Shown in pieces: positions 30,647 to 45,600 of a DNA stretch of 64,000 bases. The DNA is from Azorinus chamasolen (lineage: Eukaryota > Mollusca > Bivalvia > Cardiida > Solecurtidae), in assembly GCA_963576725.1 (NCBI GenBank), contig OY755242.1, positions 63,740,324-63,804,323 of the forward strand, read 5' to 3'. The translations under genes and the position numbers were made by a program. Each line of letters begins with the position of its first letter. The first letter of the stretch is position 1. The notes beneath the pieces are model-generated. The model saw only the letters and a program-made list of their open reading frames with translations, was not told where the DNA came from and did no database searches.

Positions 30647-33600
30647 GTGAGTATTAAATCCATACAATTGTTCTAAACCATTTCGCTAACTAATATATTT
30701 TGTCTGCTGTTATTATTGTTTGTTTAGCCCTGTCCCTCATACAAACATCTTTTCACGCCTTTGCAAACAGAGTAGACCCAGATCATACGGTTCCTACATA
30801 AGCCGTCTGATCAGGATCTACTCTGTTTTCTTATGAAATTACATATCTTATTCTATCGTTTCTTGTTCTAAACCATTCCGTAAACTAGTCTGCTAATGAT
30901 ATTGTTTGTTTTACATTTTCCGTCTTACAAACGCTTTTTTGCGCCTTTAGGAGCCCTCTGATCAGGGTCCGCTCTGTTTGCTGATGAACTTATAATATAT
31001 CTTTCTCTAACAACTCTACCAATACCAAATCTTTATAAGTACATATGCCGTTATAATAATTAAGCTAATAAATATTGATGATGTCATTATTTCTTACATG
31101 AAACTTCAACTGGGAAAGGGTTAACTCTTTACCAGCTTGTTGACATCTTTGGAAACAGTGTAGACCCAGATCAGACGTCTAATTATGGTTTCTCTGTTTA
31201 CTATGAACTGATACAAATCTGATCATGCAATTTCTGCCAAGGCCCAAAATGCGTGTTCACACTCCATTATTAAACATCAGCTAATACGCATCCATGATGT
31301 CATCATTTCTTACACGAAAGCTCATGACATAAAGGGTTGAAGTTTCAAAGTGTCGTTTGCTTTCTTTTCTTTTCAAAACTAATAAACCCTGTCCGTGCGG
31401 GGAAACGATTCACTAATGTCCTTTGGAAACAGTGGATACCCAGATAAGAGGTCTCCTATAGCTAAAGCACGCTAACGTCGCACTACCATGCATGGTTCAT
31501 ATATATTAAACCTTTGCATGATGCAATTTCATGTAAGAAATAATGATATTATGAATAATTATTTGTCGAATATTTATGATGGTATATGAAAATATGCTGT
31601 TGTTGGCCATGACAGAAACTGTATAATCAGATCTATATAAGCATTTAAATAAACAGCAATTCTGATTAGACGGCCCAGACAGGATCTATCTACTCTGTTA
31701 GCAAATTCGCTAAAAAGGGTTTCTATCAGACAAAGGATTACTGTAACCCATTCCCCCAAAGGCTATTTTAGATCCAACCTCTTTGAATAAATCTAACCAA
31801 AAGGAGCATTTATTTAAGAAAAGATAATGTTTAGAATTGTGTAGCTTTGAAACCATTGTGACAAACATCTGTCCTATGGAGCAAATGCTCTATTTACCAC
31901 AATGGATTCAAAACGTGTATTCTACAGATTCGTCAATATGAGGGATTGGGTTAAATGCACACTTATCAGACAGCTCCTCATACAGTACCTGTTTGGTCTT
32001 GGCCTTCTCTGTTTCCAACTGCGTATACATGCGTCTCTATTAACCCTTTCGGCGCCAAATTTCTAATTGTCGTCTGCATTCCAAGTTTGTTAAATCATTC
32101 AGTAAAATAAAGGAAATGAGATAAATAAATGCAAATTTCAAAGGAATAAAGCACATGTATAGGAATAGAGATTGAGACAAATAGTGAAGTCCCTGGGCGT
32201 CTGATCTGGGACTGCACTATTTGTCGTGGTGCATTTATGCGACTGCGGCGGTGAAAGGGTTAATAGCAAAACACAAATGTGTTCATTTCTGAATATGGTT
32301 CCAAAATTGTTTATTAGATCTACTATGAAATCGTAAATAAAAAGTAGAGAAATATAATAACATCATGAATATTTATTCCATAAGCAAACACAGCATGCTC
32401 TGCTCAGTTGGATCCTTTCATCGGGATCTGCTCAGTTTATATCTGGTTTTCTATTGAAATAGAAGGAGAGCTACAGATAAGGATGCGTACCCAAATAGCG
32501 TACCCAAATGCTAAAATCGTCGTTTCTCACATACCTTCCCTTATCTCCGAGTTAGAACAACGGGTTAAGATTTCCTTATCTGTAACACGTGTAAGATCAC
32601 TTTAGAACATATATGACGTCATACGTCATATATATGACGTCAAACCATAGAAACCGATGTTTACATGCCATTTAAACGGCGAAAATGCACTTTTTTGATA
32701 TGTGAGAAAAAGAATCTGATGCTCGTTGTCTTTTAAGATCACATGTTCCTAAACTCACCAAGAAAATGTTATTAAGCTCGCCAAGGCTCGCTTAATGACA
32801 TTTTCTAAGGCTCGTTTAGGAACATGTGATCTTAAAAGACAACTCGCACCAGATCCTCTATTTCTCAACCAAATCCTATAATATTTTTTAGTTTTGAAAA
32901 TGTTTTGATTTACGCATCTTATCTGGAGCTCTGAGAAAGTGCATTTTCGCCGTTTAAATGGCATGTAAACATCGGTTTCTATGGTTTGACGTCATATATA
33001 TGACGTATGACGTCATATATGTTCTAAAGTGATCTTACACGTGTTACAGATAAGGAAATCTTAACCCGTTGTTCTAACTCGGAGATAAGGGAAGGTATGT
33101 GAGAAACCTGTTTCCTTTATTATGTTTTGTATTTTGTTTGTATCCCAAAGTAGCTTTGTGCATGACTTTCGCCCCGCATGAAGCTGCCATCTGCTTAAAA
33201 GAGCTAATTACTGTTTTACCTAACCCAGTTATGCCCAGTGTTTCATAAAAGGATATAGACACATAGTGTAGACCCAGATCTGATATAGACACATAGGGTA
33301 GACCCAGATCTGAAAGAAGAGTCATTTGACCAAGGTCTGTACTGTTTGCCAAACCCACTGAAGTATATGACTGATGCCAGTAAATACGTTGTTGCTGTTC
33401 CCTTCAACATGCAAATTGCAAATTGGACGGGTTTCAAATTAAGAACTTGGCGAGTTTACCTAAAATAATATGGGAATAAATCGGCCAATGCTCGGTTCAA
33501 CCCTTTTCCCTGTTGTATATTCATGTAAGAAATAATGACGTCATGGACATTTTATAAGAATATTTTTTTATAATGGCATATGAACACAGGACATTTTGGA

Positions 33601-36600
33601 TCAGACAGAAGCTGCATAACGATCTATATTACACCATACGCAAACAGAGCAGACCCTGATCAGACGGCTCCTATTGGAGCCGTCTGATCTGGGTCTACTC
33701 TGTTTGCAGATGTGTGAAATACGCTTACATAAGGGAAAGGATTAAAAAGGGGTTACCGTATATATACCTTATTCGACATTAAATATACATTCAATAAATA
33801 CTAGTGCATTAACCCATTCCTTGATAGGCTATTTTTAGACACAACCTCATTGAATTAATGTACTAAAAAATGAGCTTTTACAAGGGAAAAGGAACATTTT
33901 AGACGTGTAGTATTGAAACCATTGTGATAAATAGAGCATTTGCTCCTAAGGTGCAAATGCTCTATCACAATGGTTGCAAAAAGTGACTTTTACAGAGACG
34001 TAGAAATGTGTATTTATGGAGGAAAGGGTTAAAGTTTTACAGGCAGTCACACATGTACAGGTTATTTGTACTTTTATATTTTTGAAGAATTAAAATAAAT
34101 GTACGTCAACCTAATAATCTATTGCGTAATACGTGGTACAAATAAACCTCAATCTTGACACTAATACACTAATCTTTAAAATCCATTTAATTCGCCTAAA
34201 CGTTACCTTTAGCAAGCTGATTTCGACGAAAAAATTTTGCAAAGTAATTTTTTTTTCATTTTTTTTTTTAAAAAGTCAATTTAGTATTTTTAATTGAGAT
34301 TCAAGAAGTCTCTACACTACAAGCAAAACAGTATCACATGTAATTTGCTAAATTGTTATCGAGTTAAACTTTTACTCCATGAACACTTCATGTAAGAAGC
34401 AATGATATTAATTAGATTAGTTTTTAAAATGGTACATGAACACAGGACGCTTTGGCCATGTCAGAAATTGTAGAATCATATCGATATTATTTCATTAGCA
34501 AACAGAGCAGACCTTAATCACACGGATCCTGTATACATGAGCCGTCTGATTAGGGTCTGCTCTGGTTGCAAAGGCGTAAAATGGCGTGTTTGTGGAGTAA
34601 ATGGTTATGCAAGTGTAATGTAAAAATACACGGATCTGTATTTAAATCAGGTGGGCCTTGGTCTAGACTAAAACTCACACCTGTTGGACACACCTGTGTA
34701 TTTCAATTCATTTCAATATGTTATTGCAGTAAGCATCTACCAGATGCTTATAGCAAACAGGAATTAACCCTTTCGGCGCCAAATGTCTAACTGTCGTCTG
34801 CAATCCAAATGTGTTAAATCATTCAGTAAAATAAGGAAATGAGATAAATAAATGCAAATTTCAAAGGAATAAAGCACATATATAGAAATTGAGATTGAGA
34901 CAAATAGTGAAGTCCCTGATCAGAAGCCGCCTTGAAAAGGCGGCGTCTGATCTGGGACTGCACTATTTGTCGTGGTGCATTTATGCGACTGCGGCGGTGA
35001 AAGGGTTCATAAATACAAAGGTAGTAAACACATGATATATATTTCGAAAAGTCGAATGACGAGACATTTGCAAACCGAGTAAAACCAGATGAAACGGCTC
35101 CTGTAGGATATGTCTGACCAGTGTCTGCTATATTGACTTTATGAAATAACAAAGGGATACACAGTAAAACCTCTCTATAACGGCCACCAATGTGTGTTAA
35201 CTAGTTGGTACATTGTATCTAGGACAGGTGGCTGCTTAAAGCAAAGTAAGAGTAAAACAGAACGCTCCTATAGGAGCGTTCTGTTTTACTTTCATCTTGC
35301 TTTAAGCAGCCACCTGCCTTTACCACACAAAATACTTGATGTAATTTAGTTGCCGTTATGGAGGGGTCTTACTGTACATGTAGATCTTATTCTACGGCCT
35401 CTGCCAATGCTGGCAACTCATGTGTTCAAATAGCTTTGTAATCATTCAGCTAAATTAATATCCATAAGGTCCTTTCATTGTATTTTCTCGTAATTATTAA
35501 TTAAATAAAGTTTATAAATTTATAATGGCATATGTACATAGGACTTTTTTTAGTATTTGTAGAAACTGTAGAGACAGGTTTACTGTAATTTCATGAGCAA
35601 ATAGAACACACCCTGATCAGACGGCGCCTATAGCAGCTGTCTGTCTGTCTGTCTGCAAACAGAGTTCATCCATATGGGAGGCCTCTTGTAGGAGCCATCT
35701 GACCAGTGTTTGCTATGTTTGCCCAGGAAGTAGTATAGATCAGGGTCCATGCATATAAAACTTTTTAGTTGAGTCTGAGCCCGTTCTCAAGCTTTTGATT
35801 GGTAAGATTTGAGTTCTCAAACTTTTGATTGGTCAGATTTGAGCCAAAGGCTCAAATCTGACCAATCAAAAGATTGAGAACGAATTCAGACTCAACTAAA
35901 GGTTTTATAAGCATGGATACTGATTCTACAGTCAATGAGGTGGAGATGCTATTGACTAAAGTTAAATAGAGTATTTGCGTATAGATAGATTCACTCTTCA
36001 TATAATATACATCCAGGAGAAACCTTGATAAAAGTGTTAAGAATAGGTAAAACAGCAACAAAATACATGGATATCCACATAACACAGAGATCAAATGATT
36101 ATTTCCACCTTTATCAGTTATTTAACCATATTCTCCATAATTACATCTTTCTACGCCTTTGCAAACAAAGTAAACCCAGATCAGACGGTCCCTATAGGCG
36201 CCCTCTGATCAGGGTCTGCTCTGTTTACTTATGTTATAATATACATTCTACAGTTTCTGCCATGGCGAAAAGTCCATGTGTCAATGTGCTGTTATATTAC
36301 ATAATCTAATTAATATTCATGGCGTTAGTATTTCTTACATGAATATTCATTGACGCGTTACTCCATGAACATACACCTAAGACTTAATGTACATGTATTT
36401 ATGCATATATATTAGCTTGATTCTGATAATGACCTATAAACAAGAACACATTTGGGCCATGGCAGAAACTGCATATACAGTAAAACCTCTATATAACGGC
36501 CACGAAATTGTGTTAGTTACTTTGTATTTAGGGCAGGTGGCTGCTTAAAGCAAGGTGAAAGTAAAACAGAACGCTCCTATAGGAGCGTTCTGTTTACTTT

Positions 36601-39600
36601 CACCTTGCTTTAAACAGCCACCTGCCTTTAACACAAAATACTTGATGTAATTTAGTGAGCGTTATAGAGAGGTTTTACTGTACATGTATCTATACAAGCC
36701 TTTAAGCAAACAGAGTAGACCATAATGAGACGGTTGCTACGGAGGCTGTATGTTCTGGGTCAACTCTGTTTAGAAAGGCGTTAAAAGTAGTATCTATGGA
36801 GTAAAGGGTTAAAATCCTTAAAACCAGTGAAAACTGTGATACCCTTTTGATTAGTGTTAGAGTCACCCCTTTCCTTCATATAAACGTGCCTTCACGCATT
36901 TGCAAACAGAGTAGACCCAGATCAGACGGCTCCTATAGGAGCCGTCTGATCAGGGTCTGCGCTGTTTGCTAATGGAATTTGAAAGATCTGTGTTTTTACT
37001 TTCTAAATTTCCTACAACTGTCCACGTTCCGTATTTCGTTAGAACTATTTTGTCCATGATATTCAGAAGGTTTCAGAATTTGGAATAAACATAGAACGGG
37101 GATAGGCTTAAATCTTTTTTACATTTACATATATAATGTACATTAAATCGGACTGATTTTTTCAAATTGCCCCACGTGGATTTTTTTCAGTTGAGCTTGG
37201 CCAAGTATGATATACATGATTGGTGTGACACCGCTTCTTGTGTGGTTGGTTCGATACCTCTGCTGGTGTGGTTGGTTCGATACCGCTACTTCTGTGGTTG
37301 GTTCGATACCACTACTGGCGTGGATGGTTCGAGACCTCTACTGGTGTGGTTGGTTCGGTTCCTCACTTGTGTGGTTGGTTCCTTAATGCTGTATTTGTTG
37401 TGGTTGGTTCTTTACCACTACTAGTGTGGTTGATTCGATACCTCTACCGGCGTGGTTGGTTCGATACCTCTACTGGCGTGGTTGGTTCGATACATCTGCT
37501 GGTGTGGTTGGTTATATAGTATATACCACTACTTGTGTGGTTGGTTATATAACGCTACTTGTGTAGTTGGTTCGATATTCCTACTTGTGTAGTTTGTTCG
37601 ATACCACTACTGTGGTTGATTCGATACCGCTATTTGTGTGGTTGGTTTGATACCTTTACTGGTGTGGTTGGTTCGATACCGCTTCATTTGTGGTTGGTTC
37701 TATACCGCTGCTTATGTGGTTAGTTCTGTTACGATATGTGGTTGGTTCGATACCACTTCTAGTGTGGATTGGTCGTTACTTGTGTTGTTGGTTCGATACT
37801 TCTACTTATTTGGCTGGATCGACTTACGTAGTTGGTTTTATACCGCTAACCGTGTGGTTAGTTCGATACCACTACTGATGTAGTCTGCCGAAATCGGTAC
37901 TTGTGTGGTTGGTCCCATACCGCTACTTGTATTGCTGAATCGATACCACTGCTTGTGATTGAGACTTGTTTTTTGTCGATTACGATCTTTCCTTCCTTAC
38001 TTCCATCTATTCATCCATCCATCTATCTATCCACCCATCCATCCCCATCCATCCATCCACCAATCCATCAATTCATCTATCCATCCATCACACCATCCAA
38101 CCAAACAACCAACCAACCAACCATCCATCCATCCATCCATCCCTCATCCATCCATCCATCCATACCGATCCATCCATCCATCCACCCATCCTTCATTACT
38201 TCCATCCATCACACCATCCATTCATCCATCCCCATCCATCCATCCATCCATCCATCCATCCATCCATCCATCCATCCATCCATCCATCCATCCATCCATC
38301 CATCCATCCATCCATCCATCCATCCATCCATCCATCCATCCATCCATCCATCCATCCATCCATCCATCCATCCATCCATCCATCCATCCATCCATCCATC
38401 CATCCATCCATCCATCCATTCACCCATCCATCCACCATCCATTCATCCATCCACCCATACCATCCATCCATCCATCCATCCATCCATCCATCCATCCATC
38501 CATCCATCCATCCATCCATCCATCCATCCATCCATCCATCCATCCATCCATCCATCCATCCATCCATCCATCCATCCATCCATCCATCCATCCATCCATC
38601 CATCCATCCATCCATCCATCCATCCATCCATCCATCCATCCATCCATCCATCCATCCATCCATCCATCCATCCATCCATCCATCCATTCATCCATCCATC
38701 CATCCACTCACCCACCCACGCCATTAATTCTTCATTACTGGTTTAAGTACTGGTATAAGTATCGTATGACTCACTTGTTCAATAGGTTTTGTCTGCCGGC
38801 TTTAGATTGTTTTGTGTCTAATCCTTTCCAAATAAACGCTATAGTAGATGTACTGACAATAGGCGAAAACACATCCCCAGCGTTTTTCTTGACCCACAGA
38901 GGGCAACAATATTTGTATTCTTTTTCCCTGAAGCTAAACAGAAGTACACGTATAGGTATATGTATCGTACAAACATTTCTTTTCTAGATTAATTCAACTC
39001 TCGATTATACTATCACTGTCAATAAGACGTAAACGGAATTTCTTGTTTCGAAATCAAAACAAGTCTTAAGAAAAATTAATTGATAGAGCATAATATGTTG
39101 TGTCAATAATTGAAATGAAAGAGTACACCTGATTGTAAAGGCAATCTGGCAGGATTGTATGGGAGAACAAAACATGCCGACTACGGCTGTTTGACCAGTG
39201 ATAAGTGACAAAGATGTTAAAATGGGATATTTTAAAGATACAATGGGATGTCAACAAGCATAAATTTGGTAGGTAGTTTAAACACTGCACAAAGACGTTT
39301 GAATGAACTCTTTCGCTGCCCAATGACGTATCTGTGATTACCTATGCAAACCGTTTGGGATCCAGATGAGACGCCGAGTAACTCGGCGTCTCATTTGAAT
39401 CCCAAACTGTTTGTCACTGTGACTGTTATTTGAAACAAACATGGTGAAAAAATAAACGAGAGAAAGTAGTAGCCGAGGACAAAGTATGCAGGCGACAATA
39501 TTTGGCAGCGAAAGAGTTAAATCTTTATTTATCGAGAAAATAGTCGTCTATAACATAATTATGTCGTCTGCTTCATCCCAAAAGTAGATTTCCTTTGAAA

Positions 39601-42600
39601 TTAAAATTTCCAAAACACACGAACATGTTATCAAAATGCCTGAATAGGGATGCTTTGCATGGGTACTCGACGTCTGACCTGGAACCACACTGTTTGCAAA
39701 TGTTATCAACATGAGCTGGTTTGTGCTGTAACAAGGGCTGAAATCGGTACATGGACAATATGTGACTTGCCAAACAAATGGACAAAGTCGGAGGCTAGAC
39801 AATTGGATCTGTCTAGTCTTGATAGAAATATATTTCAACATGTCAATACATCCAACAAGTGACACATTGATATAGGAAAGCGGGTACAATGGAAAATAAT
39901 GATTTGTTTTATTTAACAAGAGCACGTAAGTGGGATTTTTATTCGGTCTAATTTTTACAAATCTGAGTTTTTACACTCTTTTTAGGAGAATATCTTCAAA
40001 TGCTCTTGACAGGTGGATGTGTAGGATTATTATTGAGAAGCTTGAATTCATACAATGAATAGTGTAGACGTAGATCTACACATATACATATATTTATTTG
40101 TATGTAAAATTGTTACTATCTTATAAATGCAATGACTGGTACATTGCTTAGGTCTATTGTGAAGTTGATACTGGGAAAACTAAAAGGTATGCACATATAT
40201 TTATTCGTTACGAACATCTAAATAGAAAATTTAACAAATAACGTTTTATATTTTCTTAATCAAGTGTCTGTTTATTACCGGATGAAAGCCATACAGAAAC
40301 TCCGTTTTGCATGGCTGTTATCCTGCATTTAAACTGCCACCCGTCTTAATACATTATTCCATAAATACGCCTTTCTACACATTTCCAAACAGAGTAGACC
40401 CAGATCAGACGACTCCTACAGGAGCCGTCTGATCAGGGTCTGCTCTGTTTGCTTTTAAATAATATAGAGGCCAATCTACAGTTTCTGTCATAGCCAAACA
40501 TTCCTGTGTCCATGTGCCATTACAACCATTAAACTAATCAATATCCATAATGTCATTATTTCTTAACCCTTCTCTTTCTATTCACGTCAATATACCTACC
40601 TGTAAATAATGAAGACCCAGATGAGACAGCTCCTGCAGGAGCTGTCTCATCAGGGTCTGCACTATTTACAAGTTGATTGTGAAACCAGTGCACTCCACAG
40701 CAGTGATTGAACAGCGAAATACTTGTACACAGTGAAGATATATGTAATTATACAACAGAGCATGGGTAAAGAAGGAGACATGTATTTTAAAATTCAGCAA
40801 GCGAAGGGTTAAAATAAATATTCATGGGGTATAGGGTTAAAGACTGGTATTGCTGGGGGATGTGCTGGAATTTCTATTTTGTTCTTTTTATAAAAACTAA
40901 CTTATACATATTTTGCAGCATGATCAATTCATATACAGATGCATATAACATTAGCTGCCACATTTGCAGTAGTCTAAGTGAACGATGTTAATCAATAACA
41001 TGTTCTCAGTGAAACTTGAAATACTACCTCCTTACTCCATGAACATTAATGCGAAAAATAATGACATCATGAATATTAATTAGATTAATTGTTATAATAA
41101 CCCATGTATATGGAAATACTTGACCCTGACAGAAACTACAAAATCAAATATATATTTTATCATAAGCAAACAGAGCAGACCCTGATCAGACGGCTCCTGT
41201 AGGAACCGTCTGATCTGCGTCTACTCTGTTTGCAAAGGCATAGAAAGGCGTATTTATGGAGGAAAGTGTATAATTAGATAAAGTTGGCACCTTGCTGTAA
41301 TCAACAAAATCATCAAGCGGACATTTAATCTTTAGCTTTCCACAGACGAATTAGGGATTACTTTTGCAAGCAGTTTGCAGATGCTCGTATACAGTTTGTA
41401 GTTTGGATTTGGCTGAGTAACACGGCCATACTTATTAGGATCCAAACTGATTGATACTTTGAATATGTGTTTATAGAAATAGAAAAATATTTTATAACGG
41501 AAAAAAGAAACCGTGCATGTCTATAATGTTAATGTATCGCTCAATTTTATAAATTTAAGCTTGCATTGTGTAACCCTCTCGGTCATTAGCACTGGAAGAA
41601 CGTCTTTGATACGCCATGCCAAGGTTGACTGAAACTGATAGATACCGCGCCGTAGGCATGATTGAAGCTGGTGTACATCATACTGACGTTGCCAGTCACT
41701 TTGGTGTGCGCCGAAATATCATTGACGCCGTTTGGAGACAGTACCAACAGTTTTAGACCGCCAGATAATGCCCTCGGTCAGGAAGTTTCCTTATAGGAAT
41801 TTTCTGCATTACTTTTGCCCTCCATTGACCCTTTCGGCGCCAAATTTCTTATTCTCGTCTGCAATCCAAGTTTGTTAAATCATTCAGTAAAATAAGGAAA
41901 TGAGATAAATAAATGCAAATTTCAAAGGAATAAAGCACATATATAGAGATTGAGACAAATAGTGAAGTCCCTGATCAGACCCCGCCTTTTCAAGGGATCT
42001 GGGACTGCACTATTTGTCGTTGTGCATTTATGCGACTGCGGCGGTGAAAGGGTTAAGCAACCTGCCTTTTAGCACTCCTATGCTCAATGAATAAATGGCG
42101 GCTTAGGACAGGTTCTACTGTAATTAATATTCATGATGTCATTAGTTCTTACATGAATATTCATGGACTGAAGGGTTGAAGACCGATACCCAGACTGCTG
42201 TTGTGCCTATAGATGATTGTTATTGTACATTTAATTTAAATATACAGTAAAACCTCTCTATAACGGCCACTAAATTGTCTTAATTAGTTGGTATTTAGGG
42301 CAGGTGGCTGCTTAAAGCAAGATGAAAGTAAAACAGAACGCTCCTATAGGAGTGTTCTGTTTTACTTTCACCTTGGTTTAAACAGCCACCTGCCTATAAC
42401 ACAAAATACTTGATGTAATTTAGTGGCCGTTATAGAGAGGTTTTACTGTACATGTTTGTGTTAATTTGTTGACCAGTTGACGATACCACAGAGAGCGAAG
42501 AGCGCGAGAGGGTGACACAGGTGCTCATGGACAAGTACAAGAAGATCTGTAGAATTGAGAATGTGACACCATGTGGACGCTTCCTGAGACAAATCAGCTC

Positions 42601-45600
42601 CCCTGTGGTGGACATGTCTTGTTCACTGCTGGGAATCAAAGACATCAAGACCATATGTGTTCTAATGGCGGTAGGTTTATGAATACGGTTTCGAATGGTG
42701 ACATCTATATGTACTCTGGAACTACAGATAAGGATGCGTGCCCAAATACTAAACTCATCCTTTCTCCACCAAACCACTTTAAAGAGTAAAGGGTTTGGTG
42801 GAGAAATAAAGGAGTTATTTTTGAAAATGTTTTACTTTTATGCATCTTATTTGGGGCTCTGGTACGCTGATGGCGGTAAATACACATTATGTCTATGTTT
42901 TCGTTATAAAGGTGATATATCTATATGTATGTTCTAAAAGTAGTATGTCTCTAGTAGGCCTATATATGTGTTCTAATGGTGGTCAGCCTATAGCAGATAT
43001 ATTTATATACTTTATAACGGCGGCAAGTCTATAACAGATTTATGAACGTTTTCTAATGGCGGTAAGTCAATGGAAGATGTACATATGTGTGGTGAGCCTA
43101 TAATAGGTCTATAGTATAGTATATATTTGTTCTAATGGCGGAAAGCCTTTGAAATGTCCATATATGTGTTCTAATTGCGGAAAGAATATAGTAGGCGTAT
43201 ATGTGTGTTTTGGTGGCTAAACTCAAAACCATCGATAATCGTGACTACATTCTTTAACATCTATAAGCATTTGCACAATGTTTCTCAGTTTGTTTCCACG
43301 GTTAGAGCGTCAAGCAGTTTCGAACCAAATGCGACGCCGAGTTACTCGGCGTCTCATCGGGAACACAAACTGTTTGCAAAGGTCAATCCTGTTTCGTCTC
43401 ATAGGTTGTACGGGGCTACAGATAAAGGTGCATACCCAAATACTAAAACCGTCATTTCTCCACCAAACCCTATACTGTGACCACTCTTTAGAATCGTCTC
43501 TTCGAGACGATTCTAAAGAGTGGTCACAGTATAGAGTTTGGCGGAGAAATAAAGGAGATATTCTTGAAAATGATTAAATTTACTCGCCTTATCTGGAGCC
43601 CTGGTTGTTGTTACAGTACATTTGTACGCTAGTACGTAAGTCCCCGAAACGCCTTTTTCTTTTTCATTGCCATCACGTCAGAGAGACCATATACCGTATC
43701 GTTTGTTTTTGTTTTGATTAGATTATTCATTGTCAACACTATGAATAGACCAATGACCTTTAAGTCACACGGCTTAACGTAAATGTATAAAAAGTCAAAC
43801 TAATCTAATTAACGTACCCTAAATATCCTTAGTATTCGGACAGACAGACACACTCTGGCAAATAGTGCAGACCCAGATACAACGCAGTATGCTTTTAAAA
43901 GTTGTCAAAGTGGTACCAAATTGAATTGTTAACCCTTTCCCTGTTCTACATTCATTCCAAACTTCAATACTTACTGAATATTCATATACACAATAGTTAT
44001 AATAAAATATGGAAGGTAGAACATTGTAGCCATTTTAGAAAGTAAAGAAACACATCTTTCTAATTCCATTAACAAACAGAGCAGACCCTGATCAAACGGC
44101 TCCTATAGGATCCGTCTGATCTGGGTCTACTCTGTTTGCAAATGCATGAAGTTGCGTTTATATGAAGGAAAGGGTTTAACTTTACAAGCCAGTGGAGAGG
44201 GATGGAGGGAGTAGGGTGCGAATATCCGAATACTTATTTGGGCAATCATTCAATCATTCAGACTTATAACTTCTGATCGACATACTATAGTTTCTAAGAA
44301 GTAAATTACCACCAGGCACAGACTATACGTACTCTTAATCGTACATACCCGAATAGTCTTTTTAGCTCGCCTATTCAAAGAATAGGGGGCTTATGGAATT
44401 ACCCCGGCGTCGGCGTCTGCGTCTGCGTCGGCGTTGGCGTTTGCTTTTGGTAAAAGTTTTGGGATAAGTGTTGAAATGCACTAATACTACATGAAATATT
44501 TGCCATATGAAGCTGATACTTGAATTGGAGGTTCCCAGTGTGTTGAACATTGATGTAGTGTAGTTAAACTTTAAAATAAAACTGAATTTTAGTCAAAATT
44601 TCACCTGTTTTGGACTTAGCTTTTTGGGCTGAAATCTCAAGGTTAAAGTTTTGGGGTAAGTGTTGAAATGCACTAATACTACATGAAATATTTGCCCTAG
44701 GAAGCTGATATTTGGAATGGAGGTTCCGTGTGTATTGAACATTGATGTAGTGTAGTTAAAATTTAAAATAAATTTGAATTTTAGTCCAAATTTTACCTGT
44801 TTTGGACTTAGCTTTTTGGGCTGAAATCTCAAGGTTAAAGTTTTGGGGTAAGTGTTAAGATGCACTAATACAACATGAAATACTGCCATAGGTTGCTGGT
44901 ATTTGGAATAGAGTTTGTCAGTAGGTTTAACATTGATGTAATTCATTTAAAATAGAAAAATATTTTGGACTTCATCTTTGTAGACAAGGTCTACAATAGG
45001 CGAGCTTTGCTGTCCTGCGACAGTCTAGTTTTCAGTTGTACTCAGTATTTGGCCCAAATTACACATATTCAAGTAGTATAACACTATCACCATTAATCAT
45101 GAATATTTATCACATAATCTGTCGTGTGGGAGTGCCGAAACAGATTGCCGTAAATCGCGGAAATGCACCAGTGCATTTTTTATGCAAATGAGCAGTTGGA
45201 ATCCGGCTGTACTACGCTATAAACAATGGCCGAAACAGCCGTCAGATATAGCTTTTTCGCTTTCTATTGCACTTTTAATGGTTATGTGATAAAACGAATC
45301 TTATATTCGTGTTCATTACAAATTGTTTTCACGAAACTCGTTTACTATAATGAATATTACACTCGCTAAAGCTCGTGTCATATTATTATAGTAAACTCCT
45401 TTCATAAAAACAATAATGGCATCATGAACATCAATTAGCTGATGTTTTGTAATTGACACTGGAATTTGAATACACGTACACTGCATTATATGAACACTGG
45501 TATTTTGGCCATGACAGAAACTAAAGCATCAGCTCTATATTATTCCATAAACAAACCGAGCATATCTTGATCAGACAGCTCCTACAGGAGCCGTCTGGCC

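Noticed and set aside
35852..36094. Minus-strand hydrophobic frame that could be a small membrane protein
   Set aside because: It starts in a K element palindrome, has no family resemblance and lies in an intron of AT-rich sequence.
37901..38987. Long open frames of His-Pro-Ser-Ile and Met-Asp-Gly-Trp repeats on both strands
   Set aside because: They are translations of the CATC microsatellite, open in every frame because the unit has no stop codon.
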